Shown in pieces: positions 25,419-32,222 of a stretch of DNA of 36,061 nucleotides. The stretch lies in the NCBI RefSeq assembly GCF_024622045.1, contig NZ_JANKBP010000021.1; one strand, written 5' to 3'. How positions within the stretch are numbered: position 1 is the stretch's first letter; every line of letters starts with the position of its first letter. Both the position numbers and the translations under genes were made by a program. The notes beneath the pieces are model-generated. The model had not been told where the DNA came from. It worked only from the letters and a program-made list of their open reading frames with translations, and made no database searches. Source of the stretch: Rodentibacter caecimuris (lineage in GTDB: Bacteria; Pseudomonadota; Gammaproteobacteria; Enterobacterales; Pasteurellaceae).

Positions 25419-26252
25419 TTAATGATGATGTTCTGGTTTTGCAGGGAGTTTATCTAAACCTTTTCCTACAGGAAGAATGAACGTTGAATAACTTGCCGAT
25501 TGTTGGCAAATATTTTGATCGGCAAATGGCGTTTTATGAACGACTTTGATTTTCCAAATACCGTCAATTAACGGGATGATATTTACTCGTCCCTGGCTGT
25601 CCGTTTTACCGGAAAAACCTTGGGGTTCACGATGACTCGTTGCTGCTTCCAAATCTTTCACAATAACCGTATCAGCCGTTGCAATCACTGTTTCCCCTGC
25701 TAATGGCACTTCATTATAGAAAATTTGAACAGGGAAGGGTTCGCCTGATTTTGCTTTACTTGGATCTTTCAACGGGACGATTTCAAGAGGTAATCCTACT
25801 CGAGTCATTGCCAGTTCGGCGTTTAAAGGTTTTTTTCCTACTGTAACCAGACCTTTACCGAACATTTGGGTTTGCTCACAATAAGTGGCATTTGCTGTAC
25901 CTTGTATATTATCCATCTTCCAACCTTCGGCATTTTGTGACCAAAAAGTTGGTTTGTAGGTTGCAGTGATCCAATAAGAACCTGACTTTAAAGGTTTTTC
26001 AGATTGATATTGATAATTTTCACCTTTTTGGATCAAGGTTTGATGTTCGCCATCTTGGTTGATGATTTCCATCGGTGAAAAAATATGTAAGCGGGCATCA
26101 GGAATTTTTTCAACGTAAGGGTAGTCTCCATAAGCAAGCTCTGCTTTTAAAATATTTTCAGCTTTTAACTGTTGTGGTGCGGATATCCAAACTTCGTGTG
26201 CTTGTACACTAGCGACAGAAAGGGCTAACCCTAGGATTAGATTTCTTTTCAT
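25419..26252 (-). CDS. Periplasmic DUF4198-family protein (possible metal-uptake accessory)
   Basis: 277 residues. Signal peptide residues 1-18 (MKRNLILGLALSVASVQA) with cleavage before HEVWI, leaving an N-terminal His. Beta-rich body with two Ig-like segments (PLKSGSYWITATYKP; GLPLEIVPLKDPSKAKSGEPFPVQIFYNEVPLAG), then GKTDSQGRVNIIPL. The protein ends in PEHHH. DUF4198 proteins often accompany nickel/cobalt transporters, and the exposed His at both ends would suit metal binding, but no transporter gene is adjacent, so function is inferred weakly. AAAGGAGAAGTA precedes ATG. A strong CRP site at -61 suggests control by cAMP-CRP. Confidence 0.75.
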   Translation of the reverse strand: MKRNLILGLALSVASVQAHEVWISAPQQLKAENILKAELAYGDYPYVEKIPDARLHIFSPMEIINQDGEHQTLIQKGENYQYQSEKPLKSGSYWITATYKPTFWSQNAEGWKMDNIQGTANATYCEQTQMFGKGLVTVGKKPLNAELAMTRVGLPLEIVPLKDPSKAKSGEPFPVQIFYNEVPLAGETVIATADTVIVKDLEAATSHREPQGFSGKTDSQGRVNIIPLIDGIWKIKVVHKTPFADQNICQQSASYSTFILPVGKGLDKLPAKPEHHH

Positions 26253-26296
26253 TACTTCTCCTTTAAATGAAAATTATTCTTAAAAAGTGGGAGGGG

Positions 26297-26358
26297 AATA
26301 TAGAAGAAAAGTGAAGGATGAGCGAGTAATTTTTTTTAAATTTGTGAGGTAGATCACA
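26297..26358 (-). promoter_or_regulatory. DUF4198 gene promoter with consensus CRP site
   Basis: TGTGA-GGTAGA-TCACA (26343-26358) matches the CRP consensus perfectly in both halves. On the minus strand a -10 TATATT lies at 26297-26302 with a poor -35, giving a start near 26289 and a CRP centre near -61.5, the classic class I position. Confidence 0.7.
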
Positions 26359-26360
26359 AA

Positions 26361-26408
26361 AAAAGTGCGGTCAGAAAAATGGATGTTTTAAACTGACCGC
26401 AGTTTTTA
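26361..26408 (-). terminator. uspE terminator containing an uptake signal
   Basis: AAGTGCGGTCAG (uptake signal 26363-26371) pairs with CTGACCGCA on the other side of a 17-base loop, giving a T-run on the minus strand after the stem. It immediately follows the uspE stop. Confidence 0.75.
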
Positions 26409-26411
26409 CAA

Positions 26412-27341
26412 TTAATCTTCTTTTTTGGAAGGTTTAATAGCGAGTAAATTGCAATTTAATTTGCTGATAACGTGTTCTGCAGTATTACCAAGTAATGCCG
26501 CAGATAAACCAGTGCGACCGACTGTACCGAGTATCACTAGCTCTGCTTCAATTTTTTGTGCCACTTCAGGGATAACGTCTTCAGGAAAACCTTCATACAC
26601 GTGTGTATGATCTTCATCAATACCGAATTTTTGGCGCAATGCTTTCATATTAATTAAATGCTGTCCACGAACGCCATTTTCATAGCCCTGAGTATTAAAT
26701 TCAGGTAAATCAATTGCCATATTAATTGGCGTGATAGGATAGGCGGCAACAAGATGAACGTTACCACGGTTTAGTCTTTCAGCGAGAGAAATCCCGGTTG
26801 ATACCAGTTCTTGATTAAATTCATCTTGATAGTCCTGCTCACCGGATACGTTTACAGCAATAAGAATTCGGCGCTGATGTTTCCAATTACCATCACGAAC
26901 CATAAGAACGGGAACGGGACATTTGCGTAATAGTTGCCAATCCACCGGAGTAAAGATAAGAGAGGTTAAACTTTCCTCATCTTTAGTATATTTAACAACC
27001 AAATCATATTGGTTTTTTTCAACTTCTTCACGAATACCTTCTGCTTCATTGCTATTCCAAACAATGTGAGAGTCAAATTCAATTTGCGGATCAGCATATT
27101 TATCCAGATAAAATTGAACGGCTTGACGATGTTGCTCTATGGCTGTCTTGTGCATTTCTTCACGTTCTTCAGAAGATAACAAGGCAGTCATTTCATAGGA
27201 TAAATCATAAACGGTTAATAATGTTGTAATCTTGATTTTTTCAATACTTTCTTGTTCTTTTACAAGACGAACAGCACGAGCAAGGGCATATTGTTTTTCA
27301 TTATCCGGATTAAGAACAACTAAGATATTTTTAAATTTCAT
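26412..27341 (-). CDS. uspE: Universal stress protein UspE
   Basis: 309 residues: two tandem Usp domains (about 1-150 and 155-305). The first starts MKFKNILVVLNPDNEKQYALARAVRL; the second has RRILIAVNVSGEQDYQDEFNQELVSTGISLAERL and ends LVILGTVGRTGLSAALLGNTAEHVISKLNCNLLAIKP, the GxxGxxxxLLGxxAxxV nucleotide-loop pattern. E. coli UspE is 316 aa and is also adjacent to fnr, so gene order supports orthology. Usp proteins aid survival in stationary phase and stress and bind nucleotides. A 121-bp spacer separates it from fnr. Confidence 0.92.
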   Translation of the reverse strand: MKFKNILVVLNPDNEKQYALARAVRLVKEQESIEKIKITTLLTVYDLSYEMTALLSSEEREEMHKTAIEQHRQAVQFYLDKYADPQIEFDSHIVWNSNEAEGIREEVEKNQYDLVVKYTKDEESLTSLIFTPVDWQLLRKCPVPVLMVRDGNWKHQRRILIAVNVSGEQDYQDEFNQELVSTGISLAERLNRGNVHLVAAYPITPINMAIDLPEFNTQGYENGVRGQHLINMKALRQKFGIDEDHTHVYEGFPEDVIPEVAQKIEAELVILGTVGRTGLSAALLGNTAEHVISKLNCNLLAIKPSKKED

Positions 27342-27462
27342 TACTACCTCCTTGGATTACTTCTCATAGCATAAAAAAGAATTTGTAATATGACAAGAAA
27401 AGAACCCTAAAAAACTGATCTGGTGCAAATAAATTAAGTAACGTGAAAATCACGCCCAACTT

Positions 27463-28236
27463 TTATTCAGCCATTGTGATTTTTGTTTTATTTATCCCGG
27501 AAAGCTCAATTAATTCATTGATATTATTTATAATAATGTATTTTCCTTGTACAGAAAGTACATCTAATTTTTGGAATCGACCTAAGAGACGGCTGATTGT
27601 TTCAACAGTTAAACCAAGATAGTTACCAATATCACCACGAGTCATCGTTAAACGAAATTCTTTTGCCGAAAAACCACGGGCAGAGTAGCGCTTAGAAAGG
27701 TTATGGATAAATGCGGCAAGGCGTTCTTCCGCATTCATTTTAGAAAGTAATAAAATCATTTCTTGGTCTCTTTTGATTTCACTACTCATTAAACGGATTA
27801 TCTGATGACGAAGTTTAGGCATTTTTCCTGAAAGTTCGTCTAAAATATCAAAAGGTATCTCACATACCATAGAGGTTTCTAAGGCTTGTGCAAAACTAGG
27901 ATGCTTCATATTTGTAATCGCATCAAAGCCTACTACATCGCCGGGCAAATGAAAAGAGGTTATTTGTTCTTCACCTGTTTCACTAACTGTATAACTTTTA
28001 ATCGTTCCGGAACGGATTGCATAAATGGAATTCAGCTTATCACCAGCTTTAAATAATATTTGCGATTTTTGAATGGGCTTTTTTCGTTCAATGATATTGT
28101 CTAATTGATTAAGTTCGTGTTCATTTAATGTGAAAGGAATACAAAGTTGGCTAATACTGCAGTCCTGGCAATGAATAGCTCCACTTATTGATTGAGCACG
28201 GCATCCAGCCTTAGTTTCTGAAACGAAATTTCTCAT
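27463..28236 (-). CDS. fnr: Oxygen-sensing transcription regulator Fnr
   Basis: 257 residues (E. coli FNR 250). The [4Fe-4S] ligands are present: Cys23, Cys26 and Cys32 in AIHCQDCSISQLCIPF and a fourth in SMVCEIPF (about Cys125). A cNMP-binding-like beta roll spans about 40-150, then the dimer helix, then the HTH with GLTVETISRLLGRFQ, whose Glu-x-x-Ser-Arg reads TTGAT half-sites. It switches genes between aerobic and anaerobic growth. A FNR-type palindrome lies 36-49 bp upstream, consistent with autoregulation. Confidence 0.97.
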   Translation of the reverse strand: MRNFVSETKAGCRAQSISGAIHCQDCSISQLCIPFTLNEHELNQLDNIIERKKPIQKSQILFKAGDKLNSIYAIRSGTIKSYTVSETGEEQITSFHLPGDVVGFDAITNMKHPSFAQALETSMVCEIPFDILDELSGKMPKLRHQIIRLMSSEIKRDQEMILLLSKMNAEERLAAFIHNLSKRYSARGFSAKEFRLTMTRGDIGNYLGLTVETISRLLGRFQKLDVLSVQGKYIIINNINELIELSGINKTKITMAE

Positions 28237-28271
28237 TTAACCCTCAGATTTTTTTTAATAATAGTGTAAAA

Positions 28272-28285
28272 TTGATCTAGCTCAA
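28272..28285. promoter_or_regulatory. FNR/CRP-type site upstream of fnr
   Basis: TTGAT-CTAG-CTCAA matches the FNR consensus TTGAT-N4-ATCAA with one mismatch. It sits between fnr and the divergent small ORF, so it could autoregulate fnr. Confidence 0.55.
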
Positions 28286-28317
28286 AGATTTTAACACTAA
28301 ATAGGGATTTTCAGAAG

Positions 28318-28416
28318 ATGGCAGCAGAAAAATTAACGAAGAAAAGGTTGGTTCAAATTTTAGTGGCATTATGTATTCTGGGAAGCGCATTTGTTTGGCG
28401 ATATTTTTTATCCTAA
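28318..28416 (+). CDS. Tiny single-pass membrane protein (32 aa)
   Basis: ATG 28318 to TAA 28414-28416 encodes MAAEKLTKKRLVQILVALCI followed by LGSAFVWRYFLS. A short positively charged N-terminus, then a continuous hydrophobic helix (about residues 11-30), so it should insert once in the inner membrane. AGGGA lies about ten bases upstream. Divergent from fnr and just before tRNA-Leu. I do not recognise the family. The orderly layout of charges and helix argues that it is real. Confidence 0.6.
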   Translation: MAAEKLTKKRLVQILVALCILGSAFVWRYFLS

Positions 28417-28487
28417 ACATATAGTAATAACGCTAAAAGAAGTTTGCTTAATTTTAAATCAAATAAATTAAAAAATTGAGTTTTTAC

Positions 28488-28515
28488 TTGCGAGCGGATT
28501 TTATATGCGTATAAT
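28488..28515 (+). promoter_or_regulatory. Promoter of tRNA-Leu
   Basis: -35 TTGCGA (28488-28493) and perfect -10 TATAAT (28510-28515) are 16 bp apart, 15 bp before the tRNA. Confidence 0.8.
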
Positions 28516-28530
28516 CTCCCTCGTACCTAA

Positions 28531-28616
28531 GCCTGGGTGGCGAAATTGGTAGACGCAGCGGATTCAAAATCCGCCGGTGAATAACCGTGTCGGTTCGAGT
28601 CCGACCCTAGGCACCA
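28531..28616 (+). tRNA. leuX: tRNA-Leu (anticodon CAA)
   Basis: An 86-nt class II tRNA with encoded CCA. The acceptor GCCTGGG pairs with CCTAGGC (one G-T), the D arm contains TGGTAGACGC, the anticodon loop TTCAAAA gives CAA (reads UUG), a long variable arm follows, and the T arm contains GGTTCGAGTCC. The name follows E. coli usage for Leu-CAA, whose gene leuX is a classic island integration site. The integrase gene of the prophage converges on its 3' end. Confidence 0.96.
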
Positions 28617-28629
28617 AATTTAAAAAAAA

Positions 28630-28670
28630 GTCGTAAGTTATTGATAAATCAATGGTTTACGGCTTTTTTA
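28630..28670. terminator. Bidirectional terminator between tRNA-Leu and integrase
   Basis: GTCGTAAGTTATTGA pairs (with G-T pairs) with TCAATGGTTTACGGC around TAAA, flanked by an A-run and a seven-T run. The right arm includes the integrase stop codon. The same GCCGTAA arm is found beside the relic integrase at 5050-5085. Confidence 0.85.
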
Positions 28671-29740
28671 TTTGTGCTTTTTTCGTTTATTTCGTCATTT
28701 TCTGCGGTGATTTTTGAAGTGTCGATCGCAGAGTTTGACGTAAATTTGACGTGGTTTGCGTATCTCAACAAATGGTCAGCGTTGAGATGTGCATAACGTT
28801 TTACCATTTCCAAGGTTTCCCAACCCCCCAAATCTTTTAGCACCATCAATGGGGTGCCATTTTGAACATGCCAGCTCGCCCAGGTGTGACGCAAATCATG
28901 GAAACGGAAATTCTCAATTTTGCACCGTTTGAGTGCGCGTTTGAAATCGTAGGCATCAATTTCGCTGATTCGTTTTCCTTTTCCACGGTGAAAGACATAA
29001 GGTGAAATACGCTCAAATGTTCGCCTTTTCAAAATAGCCATTGCTTCGCCGCCTAATAACAAAGATCTTGCTTTGCCTGATTTGGCAATATCGCTTGTTA
29101 CAATGGCTACTTGTCTTTCTATGTCAATTTTATCCCATGTTAATGTGAGGATCTCACTCGCTCTTGCGCCGGTGGCGAGAGCAAATGCGCAGACATCTTT
29201 CATCCATTCCAGTTGTAATGCATTGATTAAGCTTTGCGCTTTTGTTTGGCTTATCCATCGTACTCTTATTTTAGGTTCTCTGTTGCGTGGAATGTGCGGT
29301 ATGCTATCAATCCAACCTGCTTTTTGTGCAAGGGATAGTACACGCATAATAGAGGAGCGGTAACGATTTTGGGTGGAAGGAGAAATTGGCTCTTTTGTGC
29401 CTGTTTTGTGAGTGGGGAGGGCGTTTAGAATATCATCGGTTGTTAAAGAGCTAAGTAGCCGTCCTGATAATGCCTCACGCCAATATTCCACATGGCGGAT
29501 TTTAGTGGTGAAATCCTTTTGCCCTTGTGAAATCTCGAGGAAACGAATTAACGCCTCTTCGATTGTTCTTTCCGGCTTTTTGTTGAGTTTTTCAACTTGC
29601 CAAAGTTCGTGTTTTAACTTGTCGTGATATTCTTGCGCGAGCCTTTTTTCAGTTGTTTTAGCAGAGCATCTAATTCTTTCTCCGCTCGGTGTGGCAATAT
29701 CGATTTGCCATATCCCGTTTTTTGATTTTCTGATCGACAT
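28649..29740 (-). CDS. int: Phage tyrosine-family integrase
   Basis: 363 residues from the ATG giving MSIRKSKNGIWQIDIATPSG (29740); a longer frame starting at 29779 would add 13 unlikely residues. N-terminal arm-binding and SAM-like core-binding domains (about 1-150), then the catalytic domain with Arg193 in ATGARASEILTLTW, His281 and Arg284 in FRFHDLRHTWASWH, and nucleophile Tyr316 in EMVKRYAHL. All catalytic residues are intact. It should catalyse integration at, and excision from, the tRNA-Leu 3' end. Its closest relative in view is the relic at 4745-5064. Its 5' end overlaps the preceding HTH gene. Confidence 0.95.
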   Translation of the reverse strand: MSIRKSKNGIWQIDIATPSGERIRCSAKTTEKRLAQEYHDKLKHELWQVEKLNKKPERTIEEALIRFLEISQGQKDFTTKIRHVEYWREALSGRLLSSLTTDDILNALPTHKTGTKEPISPSTQNRYRSSIMRVLSLAQKAGWIDSIPHIPRNREPKIRVRWISQTKAQSLINALQLEWMKDVCAFALATGARASEILTLTWDKIDIERQVAIVTSDIAKSGKARSLLLGGEAMAILKRRTFERISPYVFHRGKGKRISEIDAYDFKRALKRCKIENFRFHDLRHTWASWHVQNGTPLMVLKDLGGWETLEMVKRYAHLNADHLLRYANHVKFTSNSAIDTSKITAENDEINEKSTNKKAVNH

Positions 29741-29946
29741 TTTCTTTTCTCCGAATCGCCGACCTGTATATCTCGGCATAAATTATTCTTCTTTTTCTTA
29801 CTTTGTTCAAGAACTGATTTTTCTACAAGCCAAATCTTTGAAGATTTCATTTGAAAAAATCCCCATTCTTTTTTACGGGCAAAAACAGTAGAGTAGCTTA
29901 AATTCAGTAGTTTTGCCGCTTGCTTGACTGTTAATGTCTGCTCCAT
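29614..29946 (-). CDS. Small HTH protein, possible excisionase
   Basis: 110 residues. The N-terminal 50 form a helix-turn-helix of the MerR/excisionase-like kind (EQTLTVKQAAKLLNLSYSTVFARKKEW, then SSKIWLVEKSVLEQSKKKK). The remainder is Lys-rich and overlaps the integrase start by 127 bp in another frame, so only the N-terminal domain is certain. Position just upstream of integrase on the same strand is the usual place for a recombination directionality factor. Length and overlap are odd; a truncated end through a frameshift is possible. Confidence 0.6.
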   Translation of the reverse strand: MEQTLTVKQAAKLLNLSYSTVFARKKEWGFFQMKSSKIWLVEKSVLEQSKKKKNNLCRDIQVGDSEKRKCRSENQKTGYGKSILPHRAEKELDALLKQLKKGSRKNITTS

Positions 29947-29956
29947 ATTTTCTCCA

Positions 29957-30163
29957 CTACTTCAAAATATCCGGCACCTCAACAACTTTTAGCTGTTCAG
30001 GTGTCTTGTCTTTGTACTTAAGATAATAGTTGACGATCTCGGTCGCTTGCTCTTCCGTTACAGTTCTATGAGTTTCTTGGACCACCGTCCAAATATGTCT
30101 ATATTGGCATTCAAGCACGACGTATCGTTTGTTATTTATAACTTGTAATTCTTGTTTAAACAT
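29957..30163 (-). CDS. Hypothetical phage protein (68 aa)
   Basis: The start at 30163 (MFKQELQVINNKRYVVL) is preferred over 30175 because GGAG lies seven bases upstream and it overlaps the preceding 52-aa gene by eight bases. A mixed alpha/beta, acidic protein with TVTEEQATEIVNYYLKYKDKTPEQLKVVEVP. No family recognised. Confidence 0.6.
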   Translation of the reverse strand: MFKQELQVINNKRYVVLECQYRHIWTVVQETHRTVTEEQATEIVNYYLKYKDKTPEQLKVVEVPDILK

Positions 30164-30314
30164 CTTTAACTCCATGCAGTATTAGCCAGACTTTTACACG
30201 GTAAAAGAATTCATCTTCACTATCTCGTGCTTTTACCCATCTAGAGTAAATTTGATCTAAGTAGATCGTAAATAGTCCGGATATTATTACGCTGTCTATT
30301 AAATCCCAGTTCAT
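30156..30314 (-). CDS. Small phage protein with hydrophobic N-terminus (52 aa)
   Basis: Frame from ATG 30314 to TAA 30156-30158: MNWDLIDSVIISGLFTIYLD, then QIYSRWVKARDSEDEFFYRV and a hydrophobic end. Its stop overlaps the start of the next gene, an arrangement usual in phage operons. It sits just downstream of the methyltransferase terminator. Possibly membrane-associated; no family recognised. Confidence 0.5.
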   Translation of the reverse strand: MNWDLIDSVIISGLFTIYLDQIYSRWVKARDSEDEFFYRVKVWLILHGVKDV

Positions 30315-30330
30315 AGTTGTGGAATCTCAA

Positions 30331-30355
30331 ATAAAAAACCTAGCTTTCGCTAGGC
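30331..30355 (-). terminator. Terminator at the methyltransferase 3' end
   Basis: On the minus strand AGCCTAGC pairs with GCTAGGTT around GAAA, followed by a run of T. It overlaps the last codons of the frame-corrected methyltransferase, which supports that reading. Confidence 0.85.
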
Positions 30356-30835
30356 TGAGTGATTTTCATAAATAATAGCCAGTGTGTCTTGGCCGCTTTA
30401 CCGGATTTATGTCCGATGATTGGTTGATACCCAATAGCTTTAATAATCTCGCTGACTGGGATTTGTGTTTCGTTCCACTTAAAAAATCAGCGTACCAAAA
30501 TCGTCAAGTACCCGCATACATTCATCAAAACCTTGTTTTAATTGTTTGCGCCAATCCGGATTAAGACGACCATACTTTTTGACTAACCACGCATTATCGC
30601 CGCCTTGAATTAAGTGCGGTGGGTCGAATATGACGCACTTAAATGACTTGTCGGGATAGGGCATATCGGTGAAATCGTGGATAATATCTGGCTTGATTTC
30701 CAAGTGTCTAATCTTATCCCTGTCTTTCATCGTGGTTTCAAGAGTGCGGTTATCGGCAAATAAAACGTGCGGGTTTTGCTTGTCGAAGTGGAACATTCTT
30801 GAACCGCAGCAGGCGTCTAAAATTGGTTTATTCAT
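30340..30835 (-). pseudogene. Phage SAM-dependent methyltransferase, frameshifted at a T6 run
   Basis: The zero-frame product is 118 residues (30479-30835): NKPILDACCGSRMFHFDK, a motif-I-like SAM region, and VIFDPPHLIQGGDNAWLVKKYG, a DPPH variant of the amino-methyltransferase DPPY box. It stops in the middle of GTLIF at a run of six T (plus A6 at 30481-30486). One base fewer continues to TAG at 30340-30342: KWNETQIPVSEIIKAIGYQ, then GHKSGKAAKTHWLLFMKI, a convincing methyltransferase C-terminus that ends at the terminator. The full product would be about 164 residues. Likely target is DNA or RNA adenine, unproven. Whether the extra base is real, an assembly error, or a programmed slip cannot be told here. 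Confidence 0.8.
30612..30620 (+). repeat. DNA uptake signal sequence
   Basis: Exact AAGTGCGGT within the prophage methyltransferase, encoding part of the PPHL region on the opposite strand. Confidence 0.85.
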
Positions 30836-31072
30836 TTAATTACTCACCTTTATTTGCTGGCCATTTGGTGAAGTAATAATTGCGAAATGCGATATTTCTC
30901 TTTCTATCCATAAACTGTGATTATTTATAAAAAACGGTTTACCTCTGTTTATCTCTTCATCTATTCCATATGAGGCAATTTCCACAGTTTTATTCTTTAA
31001 ATATATCAATAGCAATGTATTAAACGGTGGCTTTTCATCTTTAACTTTTTTCCACTTAAATAATTCAGCCAT
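30836..31072 (-). CDS. Small phage protein, DUF551-like
   Basis: 78 residues from ATG 31072 (MAELFKWKKVKDEKPPFNTLLLIYL); a longer frame from 31105 would begin inside a terminator hairpin. The W-K-x-V-x-D-x-x-P pattern with a following short beta strand recalls DUF551, common in phage early regions. Its stop is directly followed by the methyltransferase ATG. Function unknown. Confidence 0.6.
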   Translation of the reverse strand: MAELFKWKKVKDEKPPFNTLLLIYLKNKTVEIASYGIDEEINRGKPFFINNHSLWIEREISHFAIITSPNGQQIKVSN

Positions 31073-31092
31073 TTCATTTTCTCTCCATAAAA

Positions 31093-31120
31093 CAAAACCG
31101 CTCACATTTCTGTAAGCGGT
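31093..31120 (-). terminator. Terminator upstream of the DUF551-like gene
   Basis: On the minus strand ACCGCTTACA pairs with TGTGAGCGGT around GAAA, followed by TTTGTTTT. A second hairpin, TCCGTTGTT/AACAACGGA, lies at 31151-31175. Together they separate the 233-aa gene unit from the methyltransferase unit. Confidence 0.75.
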
Positions 31121-31196
31121 CGGTTAGTCTCTCATTGTTGATAAACAAACTCCGTTGTTAATCAAAAACAACGGAATTTGATTGGCAAATCAGGGA

Positions 31197-31886
31197 TTAA
31201 TCAACGATGGCGACTTTGAGTTTGCCACTCAAAGCATCGCACCAAAGTTGAGCGTGTTGTTCTGTTGCAAATAACTGCTTATTTTGTAAACGTAATTTAA
31301 CATCTAAATCATTAAAATTTTTTGAAGAATAATAAGCTGGGAAAAGACAGCTAGGCATAGATCCAACAAACCAAGCCTTTTCTAAATCCCCGAACTCCGT
31401 AATTGGTTTCGGCAATTCTTTATATTGAGCTTGTGCGTTAGCTTGTGCGTTTTCAGGCTCTTTCCACATTCCAATAATGTCAAATGAAGATTCGGCTGTT
31501 TGACTACGGCTACCATCTAATCCCCAAGAAATTGGAGAACTATGGTCAAAATACCCGATAAGAGTGTCATCAATCTGTTTGAGAATATAACCTTTTAACT
31601 GGTTTCTCAATAACACTGGCTCACCAGCTAAAGCTCGTGAACAGTCAAATGGTTCGGGTTTATCTTTCCATAGACCGATAATATCATTTTCCGGAAAATC
31701 GCTAGTGAGATCCGCATGGTGCCAGCTGATAAAGGCACGTTCAGCACCGTTTTCCGGAAAAACTACAAACCCATAAGGGTCTTCATTATCCAAGTAATCC
31801 TCACCGAAGTATTGTGCTTTGTGTCCACCTTTTGTAATGGCGGGCTCGCCGTTCAAAATTGCTTGTCTAATTTCTTCTGTTAGCAT
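31197..31886 (-). CDS. Phage hypothetical protein with internal duplication (229 aa)
   Basis: Start at ATG 31886 (MLTEEIRQAIL), with GAGG seven bases upstream; the longer frame would begin at a TTG. Two imperfect copies of a module of about 65 residues are visible: NGEPAITKGGHKAQYF ... FISWHHAD ... DIIGLWKDKPE and AGEPVLLRNQLKGYIL ... ISWGLDGS ... DIIGMWKEPE. The C-terminal 70 residues are unique (LPKPITEFGDLEKAWFVGS ... EQHAQLWCDAL). No enzyme motif seen; function unknown. Confidence 0.75.
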   Translation of the reverse strand: MLTEEIRQAILNGEPAITKGGHKAQYFGEDYLDNEDPYGFVVFPENGAERAFISWHHADLTSDFPENDIIGLWKDKPEPFDCSRALAGEPVLLRNQLKGYILKQIDDTLIGYFDHSSPISWGLDGSRSQTAESSFDIIGMWKEPENAQANAQAQYKELPKPITEFGDLEKAWFVGSMPSCLFPAYYSSKNFNDLDVKLRLQNKQLFATEQHAQLWCDALSGKLKVAIVD

Positions 31887-31903
31887 AATTAACCTCAATT
31901 TTA

Positions 31904-31983
31904 TTAATCTAGATATTTACCTATTACATAGGCAACACAAATAAAAAAAAAACACTAAGCGCTGCTGCGTCTGTAATTTCCAT
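31904..31983 (-). pseudogene. Tiny phage membrane protein interrupted at a T10 run
   Basis: ATG 31983 with AGGAG eight bases upstream. The zero frame gives only 19 residues (MEITDAAALSVFFLFVLPM). With one more T in the ten-T run (plus A10 at 31943-31952), it reads on as ICVAYVIGKYLD to a TAA at 31904-31906, giving about 26 residues with an amphipathic start and a clear membrane helix. A real length polymorphism or a base-calling error in the homopolymer. No function known. Confidence 0.5.
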
Positions 31984-31988
31984 TGTTG

Positions 31989-32222
31989 TTACTCCTGTGG
32001 GGGGGCCGGCAAAGGTTGCCAGTGTGTTATCTTATAACATTCCCCATTTTCACTATAAAAACGATTTCCACCGACAAGATAGACAAATATATAGGTTGTT
32101 GCATCATCTGATTCTTCTTTGCCGAAACCTATTACCACATCACTTCTCATAACCCCTTTGTGATTAAATATCGCAGGTAATTTTTCAGAGCATTTAATCC
32201 AACCGTTATTGTTTTCACTCAT
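31989..32222 (-). CDS. DUF551 domain phage protein
   Basis: 77 residues. WIKCSEKLP at the start and ITHWQPLPAPPQE at the end are the hallmark ends of DUF551, a small phage/prophage domain of unknown function. Its start overlaps the end of the MazG-like gene by eight bases, and its stop carries the ribosome-binding site of the tiny membrane ORF that follows. Confidence 0.85.
   Translation of the reverse strand: MSENNNGWIKCSEKLPAIFNHKGVMRSDVVIGFGKEESDDATTYIFVYLVGGNRFYSENGECYKITHWQPLPAPPQE

Noticed and set aside
30382..30564. Rightward open frame of 60 codons
   Set aside because: It lies over the frame-corrected methyltransferase C-terminus, which shows convincing protein sequence on the other strand.
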